DNA of 64,000 bases from Emticicia sp. 21SJ11W-3. Its GTDB lineage: Bacteria; Bacteroidota; Bacteroidia; Cytophagales; Spirosomataceae. Both the position numbers and the translations under genes were made by a program. The notes below the pieces were generated by a model that saw only the letters and a list, made by a program, of their open reading frames with translations, ran no database searches and was not told the origin of the DNA. Each line of letters begins with the position of its first letter. Positions within the stretch are counted from its first letter, which is position 1. The stretch covers positions 2,232,001 to 2,296,000 of the forward strand of contig NZ_CP092074.1 in the NCBI RefSeq assembly GCF_024138715.1. Reading direction: 5' to 3'. This document shows, one piece after another, positions 1 through 9,900 of this stretch.

Positions 1-216
1 CAAAGTGTAGGTGTAATGGGCGATGAAAGAACATACGAAAAGGTGGTAGCGCTTCGTGCCGTAACCAGCGTTGATGGTATGACAGCCGACTGGGCTCATT
101 TGCCTTATGAGTTTTTGGCAGATGTTTCAAATGAAATTATTAACAGGGTAAAAGGGGTAAACAGAGTGGTGTATGACATCAGCTCTAAACCACCAGCTAC
201 TATTGAGTGGGAGTAA
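1..216 (+). CDS. guaA: GMP synthase (glutamine-hydrolysing), C-terminal end
   Basis: The reading frame is open from base 1 and ends with TAA at 216, so only the last 71 residues are present. They match the GMP synthase dimerisation domain: a [11 protein letters not shown] stretch, then [16 protein letters not shown], and the terminal [11 protein letters not shown], which is the conserved end of GuaA. The enzyme aminates XMP to GMP in the cytoplasm using glutamine and ATP. The ATP-pyrophosphatase and amidotransferase domains lie left of the window. A hairpin with a T run follows 25 nt after the stop. The identification is firm because the tail is highly conserved. Confidence 0.95.
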   Translation, partial: QSVGVMGDERTYEKVVALRAVTSVDGMTADWAHLPYEFLADVSNEIINRVKGVNRVVYDISSKPPATIEWE

Positions 217-240
217 AATTTGCGCTCATTTATACCATCA

Positions 241-275
241 AAAAAAGCTCTTTCACAGGAAGGAGCTTTTTTTGA
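241..275 (+). terminator. Rho-independent terminator after guaA
   Basis: AAAAGCTCTTT and AAGGAGCTTTT pair as an 11-bp stem with one mismatch around a short loop, followed by a T run. It lies 25 nt after the guaA stop. An A run on the left side means it could also work on the minus strand. Confidence 0.75.
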
Positions 276-324
276 TGGCAACGGATTGACAATGATTATT
301 TGCTTCTTGTGTTTTGGAGGCAAT

Positions 325-372
325 TCAAAAAAAGAACCCCGAAACCATTTCTTATAAAAGTTTCGGGGTTCT
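325..372 (-). terminator. Rho-independent terminator after the wecA-like gene
   Basis: A 13-bp perfect stem joins AGAACCCCGAAAC (333-345) and GTTTCGGGGTTCT (360-372). Read on the minus strand, a run of seven T follows the stem. It lies 54 nt past the stop of the minus-strand glycosyl-1-phosphate transferase and closes that transcript. Confidence 0.85.
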
Positions 373-426
373 GTTATAATGCTGAAATATATGTCGTAAG
401 TTTTTTGAACCAACCTTCAAAATAGA

Positions 427-1659
427 TTAGTTTGCGCTGATTTCGCGTAACTCCAGTTTTTCTTTTCCTGCAATTTTTCCACCGGCTGGTTTCGGGTCTG
501 TATCGCTACCGTTAGGTTTCTCAACCAGGTTAGCTTCCACCGTATTTTCTTTTTGTTTTTTGGCTTGTAAAGCTCTTAGTCTTCTAACTTCAAGCCAATT
601 GGCAGTAAAGAAATAGCATACCAACAAAAACATAATAAAGAAACAAAGTTCGGTATTACTAAAATATACCCTTGCCGAGTAGGTAAGCACCGTTAACACA
701 ATTGTAACCGCATAGAGTATAAAAGACGCCTGCATGTGCGAAAGGTTGTTGTCTATCAATAAATGATGCATGTGCATGCGATCTGCCTTAAAAGGAGATT
801 TGCCTCTTAAAATACGAACCGAGAATACGCGTATGGTATCAAAAATTGGTACCACAAGTATAACTACCGCGATGATGGGCGCACTGACAAAAGCACTGGT
901 GGGGTCCCACTGATGCATGACATTGAAATGAATAAACTTAACCGCCAGTACCGTAATGATATAGCCCACTATCAGCGAGCCGGTATCACCCATGAATATT
1001 TTACTGCTTTGCGAGAAGTTGAATCTTAAGAAACCCAACAATGAACCCGAAAGACATAAGGCCAGACAAGCCAGAGAATAATGGTGGTTAATTAAAAACC
1101 ACAGACCAAAACCTCCACCGGCTATCATTCCAATTCCGCCTGCCAATCCATCAATACCATCAATTAGGTTGAAAGCATTAATCATGGCAACAAAAATGAA
1201 AATGGTTAATCCTATGCTTAACAGGTAGGGTATCTGGCCAATGCCAAAAATGCCGAAAAGGTCAGAAATTCGGAGGTCGCATCCCACCACTACTATGGCC
1301 GAGGCAATAATCTGAATACCCAGCTTTTTGGTTGGTGACAATGCGTATAAATCGTCTTTTATTCCAAGAAAGAAAAGAATGGTAATACCGGCAAAAACTT
1401 TATGAAGTAAGATACCTTCGTCTCCAAAATTCCAGAGCATGTAACCAATCAGGATACCGGCAAAAATAGCAACTCCACCAAAAGTAGGGGTTGGCGCGCT
1501 ATGTGAACTCCTTTTTACAGGATTATCCATCAAACCGCGCAAGCCACTGATATTTATAATGACAGGTATTGAACGCAGATTAATGAAAAGTGCGATAAGT
1601 GCAGAAATTAAAACTTGAATATTCTTATCAGGTATCAGCGATTCAAATGTTGGAAACAT
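427..1659 (-). CDS. Undecaprenyl-phosphate sugar-1-phosphate transferase (WecA/TagO type)
   Basis: A 410-residue polytopic membrane protein of glycosyltransferase family 4. It transfers a sugar-1-phosphate from a UDP-sugar to undecaprenyl phosphate, the first membrane step of a surface polysaccharide or O-antigen. Seen in the sequence: the Asp pair D102-D103, the NAFNLIDGIDGLAGG motif at 161-175, MGDTGS near 223, and the HMHH motif at 296-299. The His motif is typical of WecA/TagO rather than MraY. The C-terminal 40 residues are charged and poorly conserved. The gene lies downstream of a WcaF-like acetyltransferase, consistent with exopolysaccharide synthesis. The exact sugar cannot be told from sequence. 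Confidence 0.88.
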   Translation of the reverse strand: MFPTFESLIPDKNIQVLISALIALFINLRSIPVIINISGLRGLMDNPVKRSSHSAPTPTFGGVAIFAGILIGYMLWNFGDEGILLHKVFAGITILFFLGIKDDLYALSPTKKLGIQIIASAIVVVGCDLRISDLFGIFGIGQIPYLLSIGLTIFIFVAMINAFNLIDGIDGLAGGIGMIAGGGFGLWFLINHHYSLACLALCLSGSLLGFLRFNFSQSSKIFMGDTGSLIVGYIITVLAVKFIHFNVMHQWDPTSAFVSAPIIAVVILVVPIFDTIRVFSVRILRGKSPFKADRMHMHHLLIDNNLSHMQASFILYAVTIVLTVLTYSARVYFSNTELCFFIMFLLVCYFFTANWLEVRRLRALQAKKQKENTVEANLVEKPNGSDTDPKPAGGKIAGKEKLELREISAN

Positions 1660-1707
1660 TATATATTTTTTAAGATTAAAAAATACTTCAGAGGCATCTT
1701 TAATTAC

Positions 1708-1750
1708 AAAATAAACACTTTTTTTTGGGTAAAAAGAAAAATGTTTATTT
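1708..1750 (-). repeat. Hairpin between wcaF-like and wecA-like genes
   Basis: AAATAAACA (1709-1717) and TGTTTATTT (1742-1750) are complementary, and the A- and T-rich inner parts can extend the stem. It occupies the 105-nt gap between the two minus-strand genes and could attenuate or end the upstream transcript. I saw no clear promoter in the gap. Confidence 0.4.
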
Positions 1751-1764
1751 CTTTTTCAATAATT

Positions 1765-2331
1765 TTATTCTGTGGCTGCAGTTCTCTGACGAACAAGAAC
1801 AGCCGGATTACCCTGGTATATACCATAGGCTTCCAGATTTCGGTTAGCTACAGAATTAACAGCCAAAACCGAATGAGACGCACACCTAACACCCGTGCAA
1901 ACTACCGCTCTGGCGCCAATCCAGACACCGTCTTCGAGAATGATATCTTTAATAATCAGGTCAAAGCTTTCTTTTTTGTAATTATGATTACCGGAAAGCA
2001 GCAATGCGCCTTGCGAAAGGCAGACATTATTTCCGATTTTTACTTTAGCTAAGTTATCAATCCATACATTTTCGCCAATCCATACGTAATCTCCAATTTC
2101 CAGGTTCCAGGGTGCTTTAATGTTAACCATTGGTTTAATTGTAATGCCTTTGCCCAGTTTGGCTCCAAAAGCTCTCAGAATCCTTATTTTTATAAAACCA
2201 GGTAATGGCAGATAAGAATTAATGAAAATTCGATTACAGATGAACCACAATAATGTTGTCAGGAAACCTCTGGTAAAATCAGAATTTTTATACCAATCGT
2301 TGTTATATTTTGATAAATCGGTTTTTACCAT
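1765..2331 (-). CDS. WcaF-type polysaccharide O-acetyltransferase
   Basis: A 188-residue left-handed beta-helix acyltransferase. Hexapeptide repeats run from about residue 60 to 180, for example IGDYVWIGENVWIDN, and the catalytic-type His lies in LLLSGNHNY. The N-terminal YNNDWYKNSDF segment and the overall length fit the putative colanic acid biosynthesis acetyltransferase WcaF family. It would transfer acetyl groups from acetyl-CoA to a sugar of an exopolysaccharide repeat unit. It starts 14 nt after the tyrA-like gene and precedes a WecA-type transferase, so it likely belongs to one transcript. The acceptor sugar is unknown. Confidence 0.85.
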   Translation of the reverse strand: MVKTDLSKYNNDWYKNSDFTRGFLTTLLWFICNRIFINSYLPLPGFIKIRILRAFGAKLGKGITIKPMVNIKAPWNLEIGDYVWIGENVWIDNLAKVKIGNNVCLSQGALLLSGNHNYKKESFDLIIKDIILEDGVWIGARAVVCTGVRCASHSVLAVNSVANRNLEAYGIYQGNPAVLVRQRTAATE

Positions 2332-2345
2332 TGCAAGGTGTCTTT

Positions 2346-3602
2346 TTAAATGCTTCGCAGTTTGTTGATAAGTAAACCACTTTTGTATCGACCTTCTTCC
2401 AGTCTTGGTGCAAGATACTCTTTTGTGGCTTCAAAGTGTTTTTTGTAACTTTCTTTATCGCCCATTTCCACTATATTGGCCCATTCATGCACGGCTGTAT
2501 GAAACGCCAGGTCTTCTCCTCTGATGCTCTTATCAAACAAAGCAGTTTTTATGGTTTCTTCCAGTAGATCTTCATTCATAAAGAGGTATTCGGCCATGCC
2601 TACCCGCAGCTTGAATGGGGGGGTCTGGCATACCAGATTCTTGTATGGGTTTGTACCCAGTTTATGCCAGGTATCTACCATTGCCAGCAAACTCAGGTGC
2701 GAATTAGGTTTGTGGCCTGTATCCTGGCTCAGGCTAAATTCGCTCATGATTTTGTCGTCCAGCATCAGTGTTTCGTCTTTGTCTTTAAAAACATGATCGC
2801 GGGCAGCATAAATCCGTTTACGGAATTTCTTCTCGTCTTCCTCAATCATCATTTCAAACAAATCCATTTCGCAACTGGCATATTTGCGCACGTCTTTTTT
2901 GGCATAAGGATTCAACATTGCCAGACCCGAATACACATGAAACTTATAGCTGTAAATACGGAGTGTCATCAGAAATTTGACGTTGTCAAGCCCGTTAGGA
3001 TGCAGCGGGTTCTCCCACGGATACACCCTCCTGTGCATACAGGCAGTGCCTATGCTTTCAAAGCCAACATGGGTAATGGCCTGGATATCGGCCATCATTT
3101 TGTCATGTTCATGGTAATCGGCCAGTTCATGAATTATCGATCCAATTTTATTAAAAATATGCAAAGATTCATCAAAAGCCTGTTTACTTGCCCTGTGGTT
3201 AATCACTACCAGCGTCTGGTTTTCCGGATTAACACTCGGGCCATATAAGGCATGGCAGGTAACTATCTGGGTATCTTTGGGTAAGTGTTTTTCAAAAGAT
3301 GCAATTTCAGGTGTTTTTACTGACGTTTGGCCGGCCACAATGGCGCCAAATTTTGTAGCTGCACCGCACTGCGCCACCACCTTTTCGATGTTTTCGGCTT
3401 CAACAGAATATAAAATAAAATCACATAGTCTTGATACCGCCGTTCCGTCTTTTAGCACCTCAATTCCATCAGGCTCCAGTTCTGCTTTTAGTGCTTCAAT
3501 GTTTTGTGGGAGGTCGCACCCGTACACCTGAAAACCAGCTTTGGCCCAAATCCGGCCAAACATTTTCCCCATATCTCCCAGACCAATTATCCCTATTTTC
3601 AT
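2346..3602 (-). CDS. Prephenate dehydrogenase, TyrA family (fungal-like layout)
   Basis: A 418-residue cytoplasmic enzyme that oxidises prephenate to 4-hydroxyphenylpyruvate in tyrosine synthesis. The Rossmann motif GIIGLGDMG is at residues 4-12. CHALYGPSVNP near 117 fits the His-containing catalytic segment, and the middle part with THVGFESIGTACM follows. There is no chorismate mutase or ACT domain. The helical C-terminal half with HVYSGLAMLNPYAK resembles, from memory, yeast Tyr1 more than the short bacterial TyrA. Its neighbours are polysaccharide genes rather than aromatic pathway genes, so the transcriptional link is odd. A related dehydrogenase with a different substrate is possible. 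Confidence 0.78.
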   Translation of the reverse strand: MKIGIIGLGDMGKMFGRIWAKAGFQVYGCDLPQNIEALKAELEPDGIEVLKDGTAVSRLCDFILYSVEAENIEKVVAQCGAATKFGAIVAGQTSVKTPEIASFEKHLPKDTQIVTCHALYGPSVNPENQTLVVINHRASKQAFDESLHIFNKIGSIIHELADYHEHDKMMADIQAITHVGFESIGTACMHRRVYPWENPLHPNGLDNVKFLMTLRIYSYKFHVYSGLAMLNPYAKKDVRKYASCEMDLFEMMIEEDEKKFRKRIYAARDHVFKDKDETLMLDDKIMSEFSLSQDTGHKPNSHLSLLAMVDTWHKLGTNPYKNLVCQTPPFKLRVGMAEYLFMNEDLLEETIKTALFDKSIRGEDLAFHTAVHEWANIVEMGDKESYKKHFEATKEYLAPRLEEGRYKSGLLINKLRSI

Positions 3603-3812
3603 TTATTTTCTGTTTACACTTTTTTAATTAAACGTAAAGCTGGCAAGGCTTTTTGAACGCTCTAAAATTAAAATTTGCCTAATTGCTTTAACTTTTAAAG
3701 TTTTGTTGGGTTTTAGCAATATTTTTGCTGCCTTTACCAGATAAAATCTATTGATTTTGCCCACTGCAAAATTAATAATAATTATAAATCACAAACGAAC
3801 TAAATTTTTATC

Positions 3813-4139
3813 ATGCGTACAATTTTGTTGCTTATCGTATCAAATACCTTTATGACATTTGCCTGGTATGGTCATTTAAAAACACCGAATATGCCTATCT
3901 GGAAAGCCATTGCTATTAGCTGGGGCATAGCCTTTTTTGAGTATCTGTTTATGGTGCCAGCCAACAGATTAGGTTATGGGCAGTTTAATGCCTTTCAGTT
4001 AAAGACAATTCAGGAGGCCATCACCCTTTGTGTTTTTGTGGTTTTTGCGGTTCTTTATTTAAAAGAACCCTTAAAGTGGAATTATCTGGTTGGTTTCGGT
4101 CTTATATTTCTGGCTGTATGGGTGGTATTTAAGAAATAG
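3813..4139 (+). CDS. DMT-type small membrane protein (DUF486)
   Basis: A 108-residue protein with four predicted hydrophobic helices, starting MRTILLLIVSNTFMTFAWYGHL. The NTFMTFAWYGHLK, NRLGYGQF and LKTIQEAIT segments are those of the DUF486 family, distant relatives of drug/metabolite transporters and of half-size EmrE-like proteins. It sits in the inner membrane. No substrate can be assigned. It stands alone, with the minus-strand tyrA gene behind it and a convergent lipoprotein gene ahead. Confidence 0.85.
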   Translation: MRTILLLIVSNTFMTFAWYGHLKTPNMPIWKAIAISWGIAFFEYLFMVPANRLGYGQFNAFQLKTIQEAITLCVFVVFAVLYLKEPLKWNYLVGFGLIFLAVWVVFKK

Positions 4140-4209
4140 CCGGGTATCACGAAGTTCAATATTTAAGCTTATACATAAAGTATCCATTGAAATCTGTGAT
4201 ACCGTCGCA

Positions 4210-5520
4210 TTACTTTTCAAACTCAATCAAATGTTCTGATGCGTAGGAGTCGTCTCCGGGTTTGATGCGTTTTACAAAAAAACGTGCTTTTTTGCCCAGC
4301 TTCAGACAGGTATTACGTGCTTCAATATCCTCAGGTGTATTTAATGGCTGTAATGACGGATACCATAAAATATACCCTGGTTTTTCGAAAACCAGCTGTG
4401 GTTTTGTCCATTCCTGTGAATTTAAGGCACTGCCCAAATCTGGATTCTTATTGAATGAAATATACACTTTATCGCCTTTCCATGATTTTTCTTCTGTTTT
4501 TGCCATCATCATTACCCAGCAATTAAGGTAGGTATTCCAGCTGACAGATGGCCCCCAATGAAAGCCTGTTGATGGTGCTGACGCCGGGCCACCGCCCTGA
4601 GCCATTGGTATTTGTAAAGCGGCCACTGGTTTGCCAACGCCATTATGCGGGGCGTTAAAGCCTTGCCCATCCCATCTTTTTGCTTTTCCAACCGGGCTAT
4701 CTAAATCGGCAATTGCAATGCGGGCTACGCTGATACATTGCCCTGCCCATTCAGTTTTTGGGTCGTAGCTGGTTTCGTTGTATACACCCGGGTAGCCGTA
4801 TTCGCCATAAAATAAATACAGGTAGTCGCCACTGGCAACGGCTGAAGGGTCTCCTACACCACCCGCAAATGTATTTGACCTGTTATGAGGCTTCATAATC
4901 ATGCGAGGGTTGAGGTCTTCAATAAAAATGCCTTTGTTGTTCCAGCTTTTTCCTCCGTCAACCGACTTCATAATGCCTATCCGGCAAACGGCAGCCGGAC
5001 TGGTCTCGCCAGTAAGACCCTGAGGCCATTTTTTATTATTTTTGTATCCCTGTCCTGTTCTTTCGTCATAAGGCAAGGTTTGAGGATAGTTTTCGTTATG
5101 GTACACGGCATACAGCGTCTTACCGCTGGCATCTTTCGGTGATTGATAAACGGTCTCAAACCATACGGCCCCATGCAGGCCTTCTTGCCCGATTGCAGCA
5201 TTGGCAGGCATTATGGGTTGGTGAAAATTATCAGCCTTGCTTTTAAATGCCTCATCGGCATTTTTGCCGTCGGCATATTTCAGGTCACGGGCATCACCCC
5301 AAAGCGGGTCTTCACCATATTTGCCAGGGAAAATCCTGAAAGTGTCACCCACCCAGACTTCGGCCATGTTGCAATCTACAAAAGAATTGAAAGTGATTTT
5401 TTCAGCAGAAATAAGTTTAAATTTAGGATTAAACGCATTTTGTTTATCGCCCGGCGAGCAAGCGTTAAATAACAATAGGCTTACAGCCAAGGCAATTACA
5501 GATTTAAATAGAAGTTTCAT
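4210..5520 (-). CDS. Lipoprotein with sialidase-like propeller, unknown substrate
   Basis: A 436-residue exported protein. The leader ends LLLFNACSPGD, a lipobox with Asn at -2, so a lipidated Cys is probable. The body carries one Asp-box (SVDGGKSW, near residue 185) and several WGPSV, YLFYGEYG and WYPSLQPL strand-turn motifs, as in five- or six-bladed propellers of sialidases and GH43-like proteins. The segment GGVGDPSAVASGDYLYLFY resembles the metal or sugar site layout of such propellers. I cannot name a glycoside hydrolase family. It has no operon partner: the next gene on this strand starts about 1.4 kb away, past a terminator. Confidence 0.6.
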   Translation of the reverse strand: MKLLFKSVIALAVSLLLFNACSPGDKQNAFNPKFKLISAEKITFNSFVDCNMAEVWVGDTFRIFPGKYGEDPLWGDARDLKYADGKNADEAFKSKADNFHQPIMPANAAIGQEGLHGAVWFETVYQSPKDASGKTLYAVYHNENYPQTLPYDERTGQGYKNNKKWPQGLTGETSPAAVCRIGIMKSVDGGKSWNNKGIFIEDLNPRMIMKPHNRSNTFAGGVGDPSAVASGDYLYLFYGEYGYPGVYNETSYDPKTEWAGQCISVARIAIADLDSPVGKAKRWDGQGFNAPHNGVGKPVAALQIPMAQGGGPASAPSTGFHWGPSVSWNTYLNCWVMMMAKTEEKSWKGDKVYISFNKNPDLGSALNSQEWTKPQLVFEKPGYILWYPSLQPLNTPEDIEARNTCLKLGKKARFFVKRIKPGDDSYASEHLIEFEK

Positions 5521-5589
5521 AGGTTAATAGCAGGATAAAGGAAAAATTATAGGTTAAATAGATTGTATCAAAGTTATCATTTACCTGCT

Positions 5590-5629
5590 GAAAACAAAAA
5601 AGGATTGCAAATTTCTTCGCAATCCTTTT
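5590..5629 (-). terminator. Terminator of the amidohydrolase pair
   Basis: AAAAGGATTGC (5598-5608) and GCAATCCTTTT (5619-5629) form an 11-bp perfect stem with a 10-nt loop. On the minus strand a T run follows. It lies 17 nt past the stop of the 434-residue amidohydrolase. Confidence 0.85.
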
Positions 5630-5646
5630 CGTAAATTTTACCAGAA

Positions 5647-6951
5647 TTATTTCTCAGAAATACCGTATTTGCCTACGTATTTCTTATATAATCTTTTTTG
5701 TTTGTCGTCAAGGTCAATCTTTTTACCTCTTATAAATGCCTGCTCCACTTTGCTTGTGCGCATATCCAGAATATCTCCGGCCGATACCACAATGGTAGCG
5801 TGTTTACCAACTTCCAGCGAACCGACCTGTTTATCGATTCCCAGAATTTTAGCATTATTGAGTGTTATCATTTTCAGGGCATCTTCCGGCGACATACCAT
5901 AAGCAGCAGCAGTCCCGGCTGCAAAAGGCAGATTTCTGGTTCGCCAGAATTCAGGTGTATAGTACATACCTACCGTTACGCCGCCCTTCATTAATGTGCC
6001 TGGTAATTTATACGGATTCCATACATCCTCATCAACGGTATTAGGTAAGCGGTGAGTACCGTTTACAATTACAGGTATATTGTTTTCTTTCAGAAAATCA
6101 ATTGCCAATTCCGCCTCTTCTCCGCCAACAATTACAATTTTTCTGATTTTGTATTTCTGAGCCAGTTTTACTGCCTCAACAATTTCTTTTCCGTATTCAA
6201 CCCGGATAAACAATTGCTTCGAGCCATCGTATAATCCTTTCATGGCTTCAAGCGGCGCATTTTTTGGATTTGGATTACTGATTTCAGAATAAGCCAAGGC
6301 TTCAGAGAAAAGTTGCTCCAATTCAGCTTTTTGCTGAATGTATTTGTCGTTTTTCTTGATAGCAAACTTCATTTCTTCAAAGCTGAACTGACGCGTTACC
6401 AGGGCGGGGTAGTTTAGCCAGATACCGTCATCCTTTTTCAAGGCTGCATCTTCCCAGTTCCATCCGTCATATTCCATAATGGCCGATGTGCCTGAAACAA
6501 TGCCACCTTCAGGTGTGCTTTGCCCAATTAAGATACCATTCCCTCTGAAAGTTGGTATTACCTCTGAATCAGTATTATGAGCAATCAAAGCTCTAACGTG
6601 TGGGTTTAAATCACCTGTTTCGCGTTGATCAAGTGTGGCTCTTACCGAGGCGATTTCAACAAGACCCGCTAATGCCGACGGAGCGATAATGCCCGGGTAA
6701 ACGGCTTTGCCGCTAACATTAATTACCTCAGTGGTGTTTTTATTGAAGTTGGTAGATGCATCACCAATGGCGGTAATAATACCTTTGTCGAACACCACGG
6801 TGCCATTCTGGATAATTCTGCCGTCGCCCACGTGAATGGTTCCGCCCACCAGTGCAATCGGCTTGGTTTGTGGTGAAGCAGGCGCCTGATTCTGCGCTTT
6901 GCTGCACAACCCAAGCAATGATAAACCAATAATTATTATATATTTTTTCAT
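5647..6951 (-). CDS. Secreted amidohydrolase-family protein lacking the HxH metal motif
   Basis: A 434-residue protein with a signal peptide ending near CSKAQ. It has the amidohydrolase (imidazolonepropionase-like) frame: an N-terminal beta-sandwich with LVGGTIHVGDGRII, the barrel entry YPGIIAP, and the C-terminal GSLEVGKHATIVV sandwich. At the barrel entry, where active members have an HxH pair, the sequence reads APSALAGL. The C-terminal metal Asp segment reads GVTVGMYYTPEF, again without the ligand. It is therefore probably not a metal hydrolase. It lies 41 nt after a 1023-residue homologue whose first half has the same loss. A partner or binding role is likely, which is inference. Confidence 0.82.
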   Translation of the reverse strand: MKKYIIIIGLSLLGLCSKAQNQAPASPQTKPIALVGGTIHVGDGRIIQNGTVVFDKGIITAIGDASTNFNKNTTEVINVSGKAVYPGIIAPSALAGLVEIASVRATLDQRETGDLNPHVRALIAHNTDSEVIPTFRGNGILIGQSTPEGGIVSGTSAIMEYDGWNWEDAALKKDDGIWLNYPALVTRQFSFEEMKFAIKKNDKYIQQKAELEQLFSEALAYSEISNPNPKNAPLEAMKGLYDGSKQLFIRVEYGKEIVEAVKLAQKYKIRKIVIVGGEEAELAIDFLKENNIPVIVNGTHRLPNTVDEDVWNPYKLPGTLMKGGVTVGMYYTPEFWRTRNLPFAAGTAAAYGMSPEDALKMITLNNAKILGIDKQVGSLEVGKHATIVVSAGDILDMRTSKVEQAFIRGKKIDLDDKQKRLYKKYVGKYGISEK

Positions 6952-6992
6952 TTTGAAAATCTTATTTTAATGGAACGCTATTAATTAATGTA

Positions 6993-9900
6993 TCAGTCTT
7001 TGTTGTTGAAAAATCTTGCTTCGGCTTCGTGGTCGTGTTCATCGGTACGGTTTTCGGTTACGCCCATTTCCATGATAGTATCGCAATGTACTTCAAGGTT
7101 GCGTCTTGGCGCAGGTCTTTGCATGGGTGCACCTGTCGATTTTTCAGCTAACATTTTCAACATTAAACGGTTACGTTCTTTCGCTACTGACTGACGCATT
7201 TGCTCATCTTTTTCTACATCAAAATAAACGGCACCGTCAATGATTGTTTTTTCAGGTCGCGCATATATAGAAAGTGGATTGTTGTTCCAGAGTACTACGT
7301 CTGCATCTTTACCCGTTTTTATACTTCCCAAGCGGTTATCAAGGTGTAGCATTTTTGCCGGGTTCAATGTTACCATTTTCCAGGCTTCTTCTTCCGAAAT
7401 ACCACCATATAACACAGTTTTGGCAGCTTCCTGATTCAATCTGCGAGCCATCTCGGCGTCATCAGAGTTGATAGCGGTTAATACACCCATTTTGGTCATA
7501 ATAGCTGCATTGTAAGGAATAGCCTCTTTTACTTCCATTTTATAAGCCCACCAGTCAGCAAATGTTGAAGCAGCCACACCGTGGGTTTTCATTTTGTCGG
7601 CAACTTTGTAGCCTTCCAGAATATGGGTGAAGGTATTCATTCTGAAATTGAAATACTCGGCCACTTTCATCATCATGTTAATCTCTGACTGCACATAAGA
7701 GTGGCAGGTAATGAAGCGTTTGTTGTTCAGGATTTCTACCAATGCATCAAGCTCAAGGTCTCTTTTAGGAGGGGTTACACCGGTTTTATTGGCCAGCACT
7801 GTGTAATTTTTCCAGGCTCTTTCGTATTCCTGCGCTCTCTGGAAAGCATCCATATACACTTGTTCAACACCCATACGTGTAGCCGGGAAACGGCTCGTTG
7901 CCTGTGCACTGTTGCCTTGTTTTACGTTTTCGCCCAATGCAAATTTGATAAAACCATCGGCACCCTTAATTAAAAGATTATCAGGGTTTTCGCCCCATTT
8001 CAATTTAATCAATGCCGATTGACCACCGATACAGTCGGCCGAACCATGCAGTAATTGAGATGACGTAACGCCACCTGCCAGTTGGCGGTAAATGTTTACG
8101 TCTTCAGAGTTTAATGCGTCTTCCTGACGAACCTCTGCCGATACCGTTTGTACCTCATTGATTGAGAACAAGGCAATGTGTGAGTGCTCATCAAAGATTC
8201 CGTTGGTAAGGTGTTTGCCTGTGCCGTCTATGGTTTTGGCACCTGCCGGGGCTGATAAGTTTTTACCTATCTTGGCAATTTTGCCATTTTGTAGCAATAC
8301 ATCTGTATTTTGTACAATTCCTTCTTTCTCATTGGTCCAAACCGTTGCATTTTTTATCAGCATGGTTTCTTGCTGAGGCTTTGTTTCACTGCCATAAGCC
8401 GTGAACGGAAACAACACTTTACCCAAAACAGGTGTCTTGGCTTTTGTGGTGTCTTTCTTTGTAGTTTCTTTGCTGGTTTCTTTAAACAAGGCAGCCCATT
8501 TTACTTGTTTGCCATCTGGCAGCACGGCATCGCCTTTCAGGTTTTTGCCATCATAATAGCCACTTAATCGTGTATCGCCTGCATCTTTTTTGTCCAGCTT
8601 GGTTGTAATAGTAAAGAGGTCAGAGAAGCGCGTAACTTTAGTAGCCAGCTTAATGCTGTCGCTTACTATAATCTGATATTCAGGTTTATCTATTTTACCG
8701 GTAATGTTTAGTTTCAGGCCTGTTTTATCACCTACGGATAAATCATAAGTACCTCTTACATCGGTCACATCTGCTTCAGTGATAATATATCTTTTACCCT
8801 GAATCCAGTTTTCATAAATTACGTTGTCTTTACTGAACAGGTTGTCTGAGGTTATAATGAAGTTGGCCATCATGCCTTTTTTAAGACTACCCAGCTGATT
8901 ATCAACTTTCAGTAATTTTGCAGGGGTAGTGGTAAGGGCCTCAAGAGCTTTGCTCTCTGGCAAGCCATTTTCAATGGCTTTTCTCAGATTAGCCCAGAAC
9001 TCGGCTTTGCTTCTTAAAGCATTGGTAGTGAATGCGAAACTGATACCCGCGTTAGCTACTGCAGCAGGGTTGGCAGGGGCCATTTCCCAGTGTTTCATTT
9101 CTGATAACGACACCTGAGCCGCATCAAATGGGTCTTCAACGTCAAATGCAGACGGGAAATTCAAAGGCAATATTAATGAACTGTTGGTAGCCTTGATTTC
9201 ATCAATGCGTTGATATTCATCTCCGTTACCTTTAAAAATGTATTGAATATTAAATTCTTTACCTATTTTATTACCTCTCAGAATACCCAGTTTATCATTG
9301 GCTTCATAAATTTGAGGCAGGTCTTGCTGCGCATTAAACGCTTCAAGAGAAAGGTTTCTTTCTTCTTTAACCCCGCCTTTTTTATACCAGTCGGCATCGT
9401 AGTAAGTCTGGCGAAGTAAAGCTACCGAACCCATCATTGATACTGGGTAGGTCTGGGTAGAAGTACCCTTGTTTAGTGAATAATGTGCCGAGGTTTTTTC
9501 TTTTATCAGCAACTCATTTTCTTTACCATTACCCAAAGACACCAAAGCGCCTGTTCCTCTCACAATACCGTCGGCAATATGTACACCTGCCACACTAAAA
9601 CCTATTTTTCTCAGTTCTTCGGCTTTTGCAGTGTTGGCTTTAAATTCTTTTGCCGCGTCAATTTCAGGCTTTACGGCCTGGTTCCAATCATAAGCGCCTT
9701 TTTTGTTGCTTTCCATCTGAGACGGGCCGCCAAATCCCCGGCCACCTTGCGGGCGGGTAATTTCAGGCATGCCGTAGTCTGAGTAAATGTCAATCAGACC
9801 CGGGTAAATTCTTTTACCTTTCAGGTCATAAACTACTGTTCCGCTTGGTATTTTTAAATCTTTGCCAACCGACTCGATAATGCCGTTTTTGATGTAAATC

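Noticed and set aside
105-413. 102-codon minus-strand ORF over the end of guaA
   Set aside because: It runs through guaA coding sequence and two terminator hairpins and has no protein-like features.
1615-2052. 145-codon plus-strand ORF
   Set aside because: Antisense shadow of the wcaF-like gene; composition is not protein-like.
2664-3248. 194-codon plus-strand ORF
   Set aside because: Antisense shadow of the tyrA-like gene.
4143-4204. GGTATCAC and GTGATACC inverted repeat between convergent genes
   Set aside because: The 46-nt loop and lack of a T run make a terminator unlikely; could be chance.
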